Assembly: GCF_020509005.1 (NCBI RefSeq)
Contig: NC_063020.1
Coordinates: 2,294,001 to 2,358,000 of the forward strand
Length of the DNA stretch: 64,000 nt
Reading direction: 5' to 3'
Origin: Fulvia fulva
Taxonomy: Eukaryota > Ascomycota > Dothideomycetes > Mycosphaerellales > Mycosphaerellaceae
A model generated the notes under the pieces. That model worked only from the letters and a program-made list of their open reading frames with translations. It was not told where the DNA came from and ran no database searches. This document shows positions 45,766 through 56,162 of the stretch, piece after piece. The translations under genes and the position numbers were made by a program. The first letter of the stretch is position 1, and each line of letters starts with the position of its first letter.

Positions 45766-46860
45766 ATGGCCAGCTGGCTTCCAAAAGTCAAAGTAGCCGG
45801 TATCACGTCTCGTCTCAACACTACTCTCAGTCACAAGCTAACAACCACCTCAGCCTGCAACGTCGCCCCCGTCTTCCTAGACACTCCAAAGACCATCCAG
45901 AAGACCATCTCCCTCATCCGCGAAGCAGCCCATAACCGCGCAGACCTCGTCGTCTTCCCAGAGACTTACATCCCCGCCTTTCCCCTCTGGGCCGCCGTCT
46001 CCGCTCCCATTGACAACCACGCTTTCTTCCACAAATTAGCGGAGCAAAGTATCCACATCGACGGCAAAGAAATCAAAACTCTCCAGCAAGAATGCGCCAG
46101 TTCGAAACTTTTCGCGCATGTGGGTTTCAATGAAAGGTCGAAGGCAAGTTTGGGGTGTATTTGGAATAGTAGTGTGTTAATCAACGATCAAGGAGAGATT
46201 GTGAATCATGCCCGTAAGCTGGTTCCTACGTTTTTCGAGAAATGTGTCTGGGCGCTTGGGGATGGGGAGGGGTTGAAAGTGGTTGATACGGGGCGGTGTG
46301 GAAGGGTTGGTAGTTTGATTTGTGGGGAGAATACGAATCCCCTCGCACGGTGGACGTTGATGGCGCAGGGGGAGCAGGTGCATATTTCGACTTGGCCGGC
46401 GGTCTGGCCGACGAGACGACCTGTCACGAGTACTGTAGTGCCTGGAGAGGAGAAGGTCGGGAAGCAGTATGACAACATCGCGGCTAACCGGACGAGATCT
46501 GCGGCGCATTGCTTTGAGGCGAAGTGTTTTGGGGTCTTGTGTTCGGGGTTTATGGATAAGGCTATGAGGGATGCTATCGTGAAGGCTACGCCTAGTGCTG
46601 CTGAGACGCTGGATAGTCTTACGCAGGGTGCTAGTCTTTTCTTGGATCCGACGGGTGCGCAGGTTGGGGAGATGGTGCAGGGTGAGGAGGGCATTGCGTA
46701 TGCTGAGTTGGATCTGAGCGAGTGTGTTGAGGGGAAGCAGTTCCATGATGTGAGTACTTCTTGCTTATTCCCGGATCATTGGCAAGGTCGCCGTGGAACA
46801 TTCGGTGTCTTTCGAAGGATTTTGCTGATGATGTTATGCTTCCAGGTCGTTGGCGGGTAA
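45766..46860 (+). CDS. Nitrilase-family carbon-nitrogen hydrolase, C-terminus cut by an in-frame stop
   Basis: Exon 1 (45766-46749) and exon 2 (from 46846) flank a 96-bp intron; as written the product is 332 residues. The catalytic triad is visible: Glu66 in VFPETY, Lys151 in RKLVPT and Cys186 in LICGEN. Blocks such as NPLARWTLMAQGEQVHIS match aliphatic nitrilases, which hydrolyse nitriles to acids and ammonia. After splicing the frame reads FHDVVGG, then TAA (46858-46860), then QRYDVFDLKVTRRR and further to 47070. Family members have Tyr where the TAA stands (VVGGYQRxDVF), so one base change (TAC or TAT to TAA) removes the C-terminal segment that takes part in oligomerisation. Read unspliced, a 364-residue product is possible, but its tail has no family match. 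Activity is uncertain. Confidence 0.82.
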   Translation: MASWLPKVKVAGITSRLNTTLSHKLTTTSACNVAPVFLDTPKTIQKTISLIREAAHNRADLVVFPETYIPAFPLWAAVSAPIDNHAFFHKLAEQSIHIDGKEIKTLQQECASSKLFAHVGFNERSKASLGCIWNSSVLINDQGEIVNHARKLVPTFFEKCVWALGDGEGLKVVDTGRCGRVGSLICGENTNPLARWTLMAQGEQVHISTWPAVWPTRRPVTSTVVPGEEKVGKQYDNIAANRTRSAAHCFEAKCFGVLCSGFMDKAMRDAIVKATPSAAETLDSLTQGASLFLDPTGAQVGEMVQGEEGIAYAELDLSECVEGKQFHDVSTSCLFPDHWQGRRGTFGVFRRILLMMLCFQVVGG

Positions 46861-46975
46861 CAGAGATATGATGTTTTTGACCTCAAAGTGACGAGGCGAA
46901 GGCATGGCGCTGAGACTGCGTTCGATGGTGGTCGAGTTGCGAGGGTCGCTGATGATGTCGCCCCGATTCCAGGAG

Positions 46976-48116
46976 CTATGGTTCCGGGGACTGAAGTGCG
47001 AGAGCATCGGTACAAGAGCTGCGCCGTGTGCGAAGTATGGCATCCACCTGGTCGTGCAGACTGTCCGTAGCGGCTTCCCTCCGCTTCTTCGTTTCTGCAG
47101 CGACGTGGGCGGTCAAATGGTCAATTTCATTCATCTCCCTTGTCCACTCCTGCAAGGCTCTGTCTCCCGCGATTCCCCTCAGGCAGCCTTTCTTTCCGAT
47201 TATCAAGACATGCTCCATCCTAGCTATTTCGGCCGCTACAATCCTTTCCCATTCATGCAGTGCCTGCGCTCCTTTGCCAATTGGACTAGCGGGCCATAGC
47301 CATGCCTCCATTCTACGGGCTTGTAGTAGCTCTTTGTATCTCTCGGAGAAGTCGCGCCAGGTCTCAATTGCTGCCTTCGGTGACCTATCTTGTGACGCTG
47401 TGACACTAAGACTTCGACTGCCCAGGGGGGTGGGGTCACTCGAAGACCGTTTGGCCTCATCTGGGAAGCTCTTTCTGTCCATGTCGTTGTCTGAGTTACG
47501 GGGCGCCTTTGAAGTTGAAGCAGCGTATGAAGGCGGTGCCTCTGCGGGCATGAAATTTCCCGGAAAGCTATGCTGCGGTTGATCCTCGTCCGTCCTCGAT
47601 CGCTTTGTCTGCTTCTCCATGTTCTCCTTGCAGAATCCTCCTGCTTCTGTCTTGATCGTTGCGTATTCCTTCTTGTCAATCATATCTGACGCCTCGTGGT
47701 GCATGTCGTCGCCCTCATCTACACCCTCAGCTTGTATGTGCCTCTGCTTCTTGCCACGGTCGTTCCGAGCTGTTACCTCCCCAACACGCTTTCGCCCAAC
47801 GTTGACAGCGGTTCCTCCCACCCATTGACCCTGGAACTCCTTGTGTTCGTGGAAGAGATCCAAGATGCGGCCATCTTGAAGGCACATGCGGATTCGGAAA
47901 ATCTGCTGGGGAACTTGATGCTCGCTCTCCTTTAGTCAGGGCAATGCTGACTTTGACCTGCTCCACCACATCAAGCTGCTCGCGAAAGACATGGAAGAGG
48001 CTGAGCAAGAATACATCCTCCACCTGCGTGTGTGGTGGGAATGCGAGAGCCACCTCGTGAGTGTGGCCATTCTGCACAAGGGTGATTTTGAGTCTTGTCG
48101 CCGCTCGTGGTGGCAT
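46976..48116 (-). CDS. Unknown protein, two frames joined by a probable 1-base insertion
   Basis: From the ATG at 48116 the first frame reads MPPRAATRLKITLVQNGHTH, then QVEDVFLLSLFHVFREQLDV and VKVSIALT. A second frame continues at once with KESEHQVPQQIFRIRMCLQD, GRILDLFHEHKEFQGQWVGG and a Ser/Pro/charged middle, then helices (ETWRDFSERYKELLQARRME; ARMEHVLIIGKKGCL) to the stop at 46976. There is no GT-AG pair that would join them. Dropping one base of the TTT run at 47931-47933 gives a seamless 379-residue frame. The N-terminal 100 residues look like a compact beta-rich domain, possibly ubiquitin-like; I recognise no named family. The upstream in-frame ATG at 48176 is less likely. Confidence 0.6.
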
Positions 48117-48423
48117 TGTGTTGGCAAGTTTCAAGGTGGTGCTGATGCACTCTGGCTGTGAGGTGGTTGAAGACACTACAGATGTTGATGTCGGCTGAGA
48201 GAAAAGAAAGGAGAATGGAAAGTAGAAGTTTTATGTGCTCTACTTGTGATAGACCCTGCATATGCTCGTGTGACTGCCCATGGCAAGAAGTGAAGTCAAG
48301 CCTGGTGTTGAAGCTGCACCAGCCAGGAGCACCTTCATATGCGTGCCGCGCCAGTTGCTTCGATAGCTCATTCCCATGTTACACCGATGTTATTCGCTTT
48401 GGTCGTCTACTTCGCATGCGCAT

Positions 48424-48925
48424 TTAGAGCTCGTCGTCGTTCTGCTCCACCTTGACTCCAGCCTCGCCTCCCTCCTCAGCCTCAGCCTCAGCCTCCGCGG
48501 CGATCTCCTTCTTAGTCTTGCGTCCCTTCTTGGATTTTGGAGTGCTGTCAGCATCGACCTTGTCCTCCATCTCCGCCTTGGACTTGCGCTTCTTGCCACT
48601 GGTTGGAGTCTTTGGTGTAGCGGGAGCTGTAGCAGCGACTCCGATCTTGCCACCAGCCTTCTCGACCTTCTTGAACGTGTTGCTGTGAGAGACCTTGACC
48701 GAGTTGGCGCTGGCAGACTTGAGGTCGCTAGTCACCTTTTCCCAGTCGCTAGAGACGATATATTATATTAGCTTGCAAGTTGCGTGATGGCTGGGTGCTT
48801 AGTCTTGCTCACGTGTTGGTCACATCGCTGTTGAGGTATATGGCGAGGATGCGGTCCTTCTCGACCTCGCTGGCGGTGGTCTTGAAGACCTCGAAGTCCC
48901 AGGAGGAACCGGCTGGCTTAGACAT
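48424..48925 (-). CDS. Small Lys/Glu/Ala-rich protein of unknown function
   Basis: Exons 48813-48925 and 48424-48748 with a 64-bp intron (GTGAGC donor, TCTCTAG acceptor) encode 145 residues. It starts MSKPAGSSWDFEVFKTTASE, then TDWEKVTSDLKSASANSVKV. This N-terminal half, with a Trp in a predicted helical fold, recalls small fungal DNA-binding-like domains. A KKRKSK nuclear-localisation-like patch follows. The C-terminus is alternately basic and acidic (KKGRKTKKEIAAEAEAEAEE). A nuclear location is likely; the function is not known. The first half is probably the only folded part. Confidence 0.72.
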
Positions 48926-50086
48926 CTTGTGCTGTGATGTCGTGTGTGTAGGATACTTGTACTGAGATGATTTGTTAGAATGTGTACTGCTTGTGGTGGT
49001 ACGGCAGGCGTGGCAAAGCTGTTGTTTGGGGAGAGAAGTTCTAGCAAACGTCGAAATGTTTTGACCGCAATTCTTGTGAGTTTTTGCTTCCGCGAAGCGA
49101 AGCACGACCTCACTTCACTTCGCTCTCATTCATTCCACGATGGACCAAAAGGGTCCTCGTTGATTTTCCTCTGACCATTGATCGTGCGGCGAATGGCCTT
49201 GATCACCATTGGATCATGCGAGCAGCATGTTCCGGACGTTGGTGGCAGTTTTGGTTGTCTCGAGTCACTTCTTCGCAACTGAACACAGATGGCTCTCGTT
49301 CTATCGGGCTGGCTGTTATGTTCCCGCGAAGAAGACCATGATCAGCGGAAAGCACCTTGCGATCCCTGTGTCGGTCGGCCAAGGCGTGTCACCATTTGTG
49401 GCCGCTCGCTGGTCTTCAGTGTCGTACGTGCTCGCCACCCCATCGAGAGAGGACCAGGTGAACATCGACTACACCGACCCTACCAGGTATCTCCAATCTT
49501 CTACTAACAACCCTGACCTTGGACCAAGGCCCTCAGACACGCCATCAGAGCCAGTGTTGCCAGCTGCCCCGGAGATCCTTCGTACTCGTGCTCAGACCAC
49601 GAGCGCCACTCGCTTGCAGCAATGCTGGCTGTGCCTGGCATGCTTACTCCAGATTGACAGCGCCCAATAGCCAGGAAAGTCGTATGCATGTCAGCTATGC
49701 CTTATCCTTGCCAATGCTATGTCGTTCCATGGATCTGACTCGACCAATGTACACGTTATGTCTTGGCTCTTGGCGAGAGGCTTGTCGTAACGTTGCTTTT
49801 GCGGTTGCTGATAAGGACGTCTCCTTTCGGCCGTCCATAGTTCAGAGGGTGTCGTTGCTTGAGCCTTGGGAAATCTAGGGTCCGCGCAAGGAAGAAGAAC
49901 GAAGAGGAAAGGAGCCTGAGGTGGCAAACTTTTCATAGTTCAACCATTATCCAATTCTCATACATGCTACACAGCAGACCTCGCGCACTGCATCGTCGCT
50001 GGAACGAACCACTCTAGAGAGAACGTGTACTGTTCTTGGGGGATATCACAATAAAAACATTCTATGCAAAAAGGCACGCATCACGT
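48926..50086. other. Intergenic, no supportable gene
   Basis: About 1.16 kb. The plus-strand frame 49209-49670 has a weak signal-peptide-like stretch (MFRTLVAVLVVSSHFFA) but no family resemblance and no supporting splice structure. Nothing else seen. Confidence 0.45.
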
Positions 50087-51783
50087 TTAGTGACCGCCCT
50101 TTTCTTTCTCCCTCCTCGACTTCTCCATCTCTTCGTATGCAACACCGTGCCTGTCGCCGCCGATGCCAGTGTGTGCGTGGCCGTCACTGCTGCCTTCGCT
50201 GCCAGCCGGGTCCTTGCCCTCGAGCATTTCGCTGTGTGCTTGGATGCCGTGTCGGTCGCCTTGTGGGATGGCGGCCTCATCGGCTGCTGGGTCGTTGCTG
50301 GCGGGTGTCCAGGCCAGGTAGTCACGACGAACCTCAACGTAGTCGTATGCGAACTCGCCGAGCTGGTCGTCATCCATGCCGAGAAGCTCCGCTTCTTCCG
50401 AAGCACGGAGCTTAAGGCCTGGAATGTAGTTGACGGCGTATGCGAGAATGGCGCTCATGACGAATGCATATGCGCTGCACGCGGCGATGTAGGCAATCTG
50501 CATGTACATCTGCTTCCAGTTGTGGTTGATCCAGCCGCCCTCGAAAGCACCAGTGTTAACGCCGTCGAGACCGATGATGTATGGTGCAGCGAAGACAGCG
50601 TTGAAGAGAAGACCGACGATACCAGCGACACCGTGCTCAGCGAACACATCCATCGAGTCGTCAATCTTGATCCAGTACTTGATCTTTGTGCTAAAGTTGG
50701 CAATGACACCGGTGGCGATGCCGAGGGCAACGGACGCCCATGGGGTGATGAAACCAGATGCTGGGGTAGCAGCAACGAGACCAGAGATCGTTCCGGAACA
50801 CCAGCCGACCATCGACCACTTGCGGGCAAGACGCCAATCGAGGAGAACCCAAGTGATGGCGGCAAACATGGCGGTGATGTTGGAGTTCCAGCAGGCCATG
50901 ACAGCACGGAGGTTGGCACCGAAAGCAGATCCACCGTTGAAGCCCAACCATCCGAACCAGAGCAGGACAGTGCCCAGAGTGATGAGCGACACGTTGTGTG
51001 GGCGAAAGTTCAGCATCATCTTCTCTTGTCGTCGACCGAGGACCATCGAGTAGGCGAGAGCAGAGAGACCGGAGCCGATCTCGACGGGACCTCCACCAGC
51101 GTAGTCAAGGACACCCCATTTGAATGCCCAGCCGTTGACGTTCCATACCCAGCATGCGATGGGGCAGTAGACGAGCGTTGCCCAGAAGAAGATCCACACG
51201 AGCGCAGGCATCAGGCGTCCACGCTCAGCAACGGCGCCCATGACAATGGCAGCAGTGACTGCGCAGAACTGCATCTGGTAAAAGGCGTAGAGAAGATCCG
51301 GGATGAGGGCGCTTCCAGGACTTGGCATGGCCAGTGTGTTCATGAGACCAAACTTCTTCAAGTCTCCGATGAAACCGTTCGTCGCATATTGGCTGAAAGC
51401 CAATGAGTATCCCCAGAAGTACCATTGAAATGTGATGATCGAGGAAGATCCTAAACAGGCGAAAATCATGCTCAACGCTGACTTTCTTCGTGCAAGACCG
51501 GAGTAGAGGAAGGCGAGACCGGGTACCATGACCAACACCATGGCGGAAGCCACGATGATGTAGGCCTGGTCACCAGGGCTGAACCATTGGTTCAAGTTTT
51601 CGGTGTCTGCGAATGTATCGTCAGTCTCAGTTCGCCATTCACATCGTTTCGGCAATGAAGCACGTGATGCTCAAATTTCACTTTCTTGATGCCGAAACAT
51701 TGGTGGAACGTACTCGAATCACCACCGAGATCTGGATTTGTGCCATTGAACGGCGTTGGCGCGCCGATCCAGGAGTACGACAT
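50087..51783 (-). CDS. Mep/Amt ammonium permease, Mep1/Mep3-like (Glu at first twin-His site)
   Basis: Exon 1 (51714-51783, MSYSWIGAPTPFNGTNPDLG) joins exon 2 (50087-51606) across a 107-bp intron; 529 residues with about eleven membrane segments. Family blocks are clear: FSPGDQAYIIVASAMVLVMV, GLAFLYSGLARRKSALSM, WGYSLAFS, DYAGGGPVEIGSGLSALAYS, GWLGFNGGSAFGAN and DVFAEHGVAGIVGLL. The pore's first histidine is replaced by Glu (codon 51080-51082, PVEIGSG); the second is kept (codon 50633-50635, AEHG). Yeast Mep1 and Mep3 have the same Glu, while Mep2 sensor-type permeases keep both histidines. The cytosolic tail (ELLGMDDDQLGEFAYDYVE) contains the conserved regulatory segment. Two HGATAR sites upstream fit nitrogen (AreA/GATA) control. 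Confidence 0.96.
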
Positions 51784-51936
51784 TTCGAAAGCTGTCGTCG
51801 AGCTGGTTGCAAGTGTGTATTGCGCTCTTTAGAGTCAATGCGCGAATAAGGGACCCGAGGTCGAGTTGGCGAGCCTCGCCTGTTGCTATGCGGGCAGGAA
51901 CGTGCTGCAAGGGATGAATGCAGATGCAGACGTCGG

Positions 51937-51943
51937 CGATAAG
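51937..51943 (+). promoter_or_regulatory. Candidate AreA/GATA site (CGATAAG)
   Basis: HGATAR match about 155 bp upstream of the Mep start codon. GATA factors of the AreA/Gln3 type activate ammonium permease genes under nitrogen limitation. Short motifs occur by chance, so this is only suggestive. Confidence 0.4.
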
Positions 51944-52146
51944 CCTCGTGGTTCAGGCTGCGTCAGAGGTGAGGTGGAGAGACCAACAGACGAAGCACAC
52001 GAGGAGGTAAGATGATATGTCTATCAAGAACAGTCGGAAGGCTAACGCTGTGGGAGCTGGATCAGCGGAGACTAACGGGTCTTATGAGCCGCCTGCTCGA
52101 GGTCCAACGATCTGCCCACAGCCAGTGAACCTTAGCACCACATCAC

Positions 52147-52153
52147 CTTATCA
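52147..52153 (-). promoter_or_regulatory. Candidate AreA/GATA site (TGATAAG on the minus strand)
   Basis: Second HGATAR match, about 365 bp upstream of the Mep start codon and in the gene's orientation. A third weaker match (CGATAG) lies near 52260. Confidence 0.35.
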
Positions 52154-54470
52154 TGCTAGCCTGGGATGCAGACGAACTTGTGGCGCCGAGATCGTGGAAG
52201 GCAGAGTCGCTTGGCTCGCATGGCCGCAGTCGCCCCATGGAAACCTCTCATCAAGCTTAGCGATAGCTTTCTTTTGTTGCGGCAGCGCATGTGCAGGGCG
52301 ACCGCCGACATGCACATCCATGTAGCCCGCGCTGGTTCCACATGCTGACAGGATCTTGGGTAGACCCTTGAACCTGAGACTGTGTCTGGCTTTGATTCCA
52401 CCGAGCCAGTTTTGCCAGCAGCAGGAACGAACGTCTGACTGGGCGCCCTGCTCGCCGTGTTACCGCACCAGCAGCGTGCGATTATCGCGGCTGGCATCCT
52501 GCGCCTTCTCGTGCCCAGCGACTTTGCGCCTCGTGGCATGACGGACCAGGCGTGGCTAATCTCGTAGCTATTTGCTACAAAGAATGCAAACAATCGATGT
52601 TCCTTATCAGTGACGATGAAGTGAAGTGATTAAAGTTGGGCCAGCAGCTTGCGCGACCACTATAATTGGACAATGGGCCAGGATATCGTCAAGGGTCTTG
52701 GCTCCTGCACTGCCGCGATTCGCCGGTCGTGCCTGCCTTATCTTTGCCAGACCAAAGCAGCGTAGCGTCTCATCATCCGAGGGATGTTTCGAACATTCGT
52801 TGGAAGAGAGCTGCTAGATAACGAGGACTCAAATACAATTGGCATCGCCAAACGACACTCGGCAGCCGCGACAATCGACGTTCGCTTGTCCAGCAGAAAA
52901 CCCAACAATCGAAAGAAAAGATACGCCTTCTTGGCGGTGGAAAGAGGAAAGAACGCAGGCGACCATCATGAGATGCCACACCGCCAAGCAACGGCTGCAG
53001 AAACACTCTCCCACGCTGTCGGACCTGGGGAAGATTCCAAGGTTGGCTGCGCTTGCGTACCTTCCATCCACTCTCCTCCGCTAAACGAGAATTACATGAA
53101 TCCTGCTATAAGAGTTGTGTATCGCACTAGCACCTGATTGAGGCGTCCTCCGACCTTCGGCGAGCCCTGAACCATACATGATACTACGGCCAGCTATCGG
53201 CAATCTCCTTGGCGCAATCCTTCAACAACCAGGCCAGAACGTTGAGTGCACTTCACTGCGCCAGCCGTGTCGCGTGCCGTGTTGGTAGCGTGTTCACCGA
53301 CCCGGATGTCTACGCACGCTCGTCCATCGGCATCCATCGATGGCACCAACAATGCATCCAACATCGTCGCGACACATGTTTGACACTATGTTGACGTCTC
53401 TCAAGACCATCCTGACAACTCAAGGATAGCCAACGTAACGGAAAGGTCGGCCTGGCGGTCAACCCCGACACCATGTTGGTGCTGCCACGGCTACCACTTC
53501 AGGCTGTTGGAACGCCCTGAAAGACAACACAGATGTGACACCACTGTTTAGTGACGTTCCAGGTACCCAAGTCCCGGGCACGTCGGAACTGAGATCTATT
53601 TTACAGGCATTTCGCACAATGCCGCATCCCGTGCCAGGCTTCGTGGTGTAATACCGATGCGCTGACGCCTTGATGCTGGTGTCAATCTTCGTTGACATCC
53701 GGCAAACTCACAGCTTCTTCTAATCATTTTTCAACTTCACTCGCAGATTGAATCCTTCGCAGGCGCCACCCAGGGATGGCACAATGATGCCAGAGTACAA
53801 ACAAATGATTACCACCAGCATAGCGCTGCACTAGCAACACCCCAGATCATTTCCGGAGTCCGCACCACCAGCTCCAACACCGCGCAGCAGAAGTAGCGAC
53901 TTCGTCCTCTACCACAGAGGACCTATTCAAAACTCGTCCGATACTTTCCACCATCTGCACTACCTGGTATCAAACGCTCACGGACCGTCGCTGACCGCAA
54001 TTCTCCGGAAGTATGTTGGGGTTTTGGCATCCACGTGTCAAAGAATCTCAGACAGCTGTCGTGACTCGGTGCCTTGACTTTACAGCAGATCACCGACGAG
54101 GCATCGCTGGCGGCTGCGCATAAATTAGAGCGCGCTGCACTTCGACTCGAGCCTTTCCTGCCGCGCAACTTTCATACGAACAAGATTTTTCAAGCTTTCG
54201 CAACTCGTTTCCAGCGAACAAACGCAAAGTGACAAAGTGGTAGCGATGCGCTGTGCACTTCGGGCAACCTCGATGGTGTCTGAGTCTGTCCACGGCGCTA
54301 TATAGACCTCGCACTCGTTCGTAACTCTATATCCGATACTCTTCCGTGCTACCACTGTCCTAAACATTTCCGACGACCAACGCTATGCATCCTTACCAAC
54401 TCCTCGCTGACATGCAGTGAACCCAACACCCATTCCGCCAAAAATCTTCGCTTTCAGCACAAAGCCGACA

Positions 54471-55388
54471 CTATGCGATGCAGTAGAACGACACAGCAAC
54501 AACCATCATCATCCACCCTGCAAACTTCGCTAATTGCACAGCATCGCCCTTTGGAATGTTACCAGTCGCAGCAACGGCATCGCCCAAGTACCAAGCACCG
54601 ATATCCGTCAACTCGCCCTTTTGCGTGAGCATTGCGGCGTTGGGTCCGACATTCGATACATCCGACCGGAAAGATCCAAAGTACGAGTATCGCTGGATAT
54701 ATGGCACACGGTTCAAGAAAGCACTGCTCTGGTTGTAAAAGTCCTGCGCGACTTCGAGATCCTGGTTCGGGAGTCCATACTCCGTCACCCACATTGTCGA
54801 GATATTCTGGTATGTGGCATTGACCTGTCCAATATGGCTCGCCAACCCTTGGAAGTCTCCATAGTAATGCACAGGCAAGAAGTCCACTGAGCATCCTCCA
54901 GCACATTGCATGAAGAAGTTCTGTAACCACGTGAACCCCGTCGGCGCAGATGTGACAGTAGGACCACCAAGCTTGATACCCAAGTCCTTCAATGGCTCGA
55001 TCTGCTGTTTCCACATTTCGGCCGCAGTCTGCGCGTCTACACAGCTTCCGCCATAGACCTGTCCACACCCATCTGGTTCGTCGAAGGCGAGGACGTAGGA
55101 GACGTTCATCCCTCCATCCTTGAGGTCCTTGACTGTTGTGTAGAAATTGCTATCGCTGCCCGCGCCCCAAAGCATTGGCACGAATTCGAGCTTGTTGTTG
55201 AGTTGGCTGGTCGGCTCTGACTCGTAATTGTAGTACCATCTTATGTCCGAGGCAGAGGTCCAGAAGTGATCATCTTTCTTATTCTCGGTCTCGACGTAGA
55301 CAAGGCCGCGTTTGGTGGAGGTGAGGACTGCTTGTTCAGCGAGGGCGAGTGGGAGGGAAAGTATGGATGCGACGATGGAGGTGCGCAT
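54471..55388 (-). CDS. GH128-type glycoside hydrolase, GPI-anchored wall protein
   Basis: A single exon of 305 residues with a signal peptide (MRTSIVASILSLPLALA) and a hydrophobic C-terminus (FAGWMMMVVAVSFYCIA) preceded by small residues, fitting a GPI-anchor signal. The core matches the Asl1-like glycosyl hydrolase fold (GH128, beta-1,3-glucan active): KRGLVYVETEN, VPMLWGAGSDSNF, AFDEPDGCGQ with the likely acid/base Glu at about residue 102, FLPVHYYGDF, and MWVTEYGLP with the likely nucleophile Glu at about residue 200. It probably acts at the plasma membrane or wall on beta-1,3-glucan. The frame extends 80 codons upstream (to 55625), but the signal peptide fixes the start at 55388. Confidence 0.9.
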   Translation of the reverse strand: MRTSIVASILSLPLALAEQAVLTSTKRGLVYVETENKKDDHFWTSASDIRWYYNYESEPTSQLNNKLEFVPMLWGAGSDSNFYTTVKDLKDGGMNVSYVLAFDEPDGCGQVYGGSCVDAQTAAEMWKQQIEPLKDLGIKLGGPTVTSAPTGFTWLQNFFMQCAGGCSVDFLPVHYYGDFQGLASHIGQVNATYQNISTMWVTEYGLPNQDLEVAQDFYNQSSAFLNRVPYIQRYSYFGSFRSDVSNVGPNAAMLTQKGELTDIGAWYLGDAVAATGNIPKGDAVQLAKFAGWMMMVVAVSFYCIA

Positions 55389-56162
55389 TGTTGCTGTGCA
55401 TCGCGCAAGAGCAGGAAGAGTGTATAGATCAGGTCTTCTGGCAGCTCCTTCAGCTATTACGTGCAGCTGCGTATCATAGCACCTTGGCTGCATTCGCTCC
55501 CCCTGGCAATGATGGCGCAAAACCTGTTCCCGTCTGAATCTGAAGCGGATGCTGAAGGGGAGAGAATGAAACAACAAGCGCTCAAGGAGAACGACGAGAA
55601 GAAAGACCGCAAACCTGTTGAACACGCGTTGCGCGAGGCATTCTGCTAAGAAGGGTACTGAAAGATACTACGACTTTTCCGTCACGATACTCTCGGCGGA
55701 TTGCGTATATGCCGTGGTGTTGGGCGGCTTGAGTTCTGTAGACAGAAGGATGAGATCCACGATGGGACCGGATTGAGACGAAGTGAGTCTGGAAGTGTTC
55801 TAGTTGTCGTGATAGAGTTCGGGAGGCGCGGTCAATTGGGAGGTCTGGTCCACCGCCGAGAGCCGGTGGGACGTGCTGGTGTCTTGCACGTGTTGATGGG
55901 AGCCGGGCAGGGCCGTCTTCTCATGTACACGTCCACGAAGAGAGATGTTGCTTGCTTGTCGTACCTCCTATGTTGGATAAGGAAAGTCGCGACAAGATGA
56001 AGAAGGTGGCAAGCCTTGGACGAATCACGATGAGAGATCCTTGTCGGCTGAATCAGCCTGCCAGCTCTCGGCGCGTCTCATCTTGTTAGTCCATCGCAAG
56101 GCACATCATCTCTGGGCTGGACCCATGACTTGGCAATCAGTAGCCTATCTTCTTGATCGAGC
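55389..56162. other. Divergent intergenic region
   Basis: About 770 bp between the GH128 gene (-) and the next gene (+); holds both promoters. No other feature seen. Confidence 0.5.

Larger units (their letters stand above)
51784..54470. other. Intergenic, gene-poor
   Basis: About 2.7 kb between the Mep start and the 3' end of the GH128 gene. It contains the Mep promoter with the GATA sites. Open frames (for example 52156-52593 minus, 52784-53137 plus) have no motifs and no joining exons. No terminal repeats were seen, but a diverged element cannot be excluded by eye. Confidence 0.5.

Noticed and set aside
49209..49670. Possible small secreted protein (153 codons)
   Set aside because: The signal-like segment is weak and not at the first Met; no cysteine pattern or family support.
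50036..51406. 456-codon plus-strand open frame
   Set aside because: Antisense shadow of the Mep permease, which has clear family motifs.
52156..53137. Open frames in the gene-poor 52-54 kb region
   Set aside because: Short, motif-free and overlapping on both strands.
55389..55625. 80-residue N-terminal extension of the GH128 protein
   Set aside because: The signal peptide starts at 55388; the extension is Arg-rich and would bury it.
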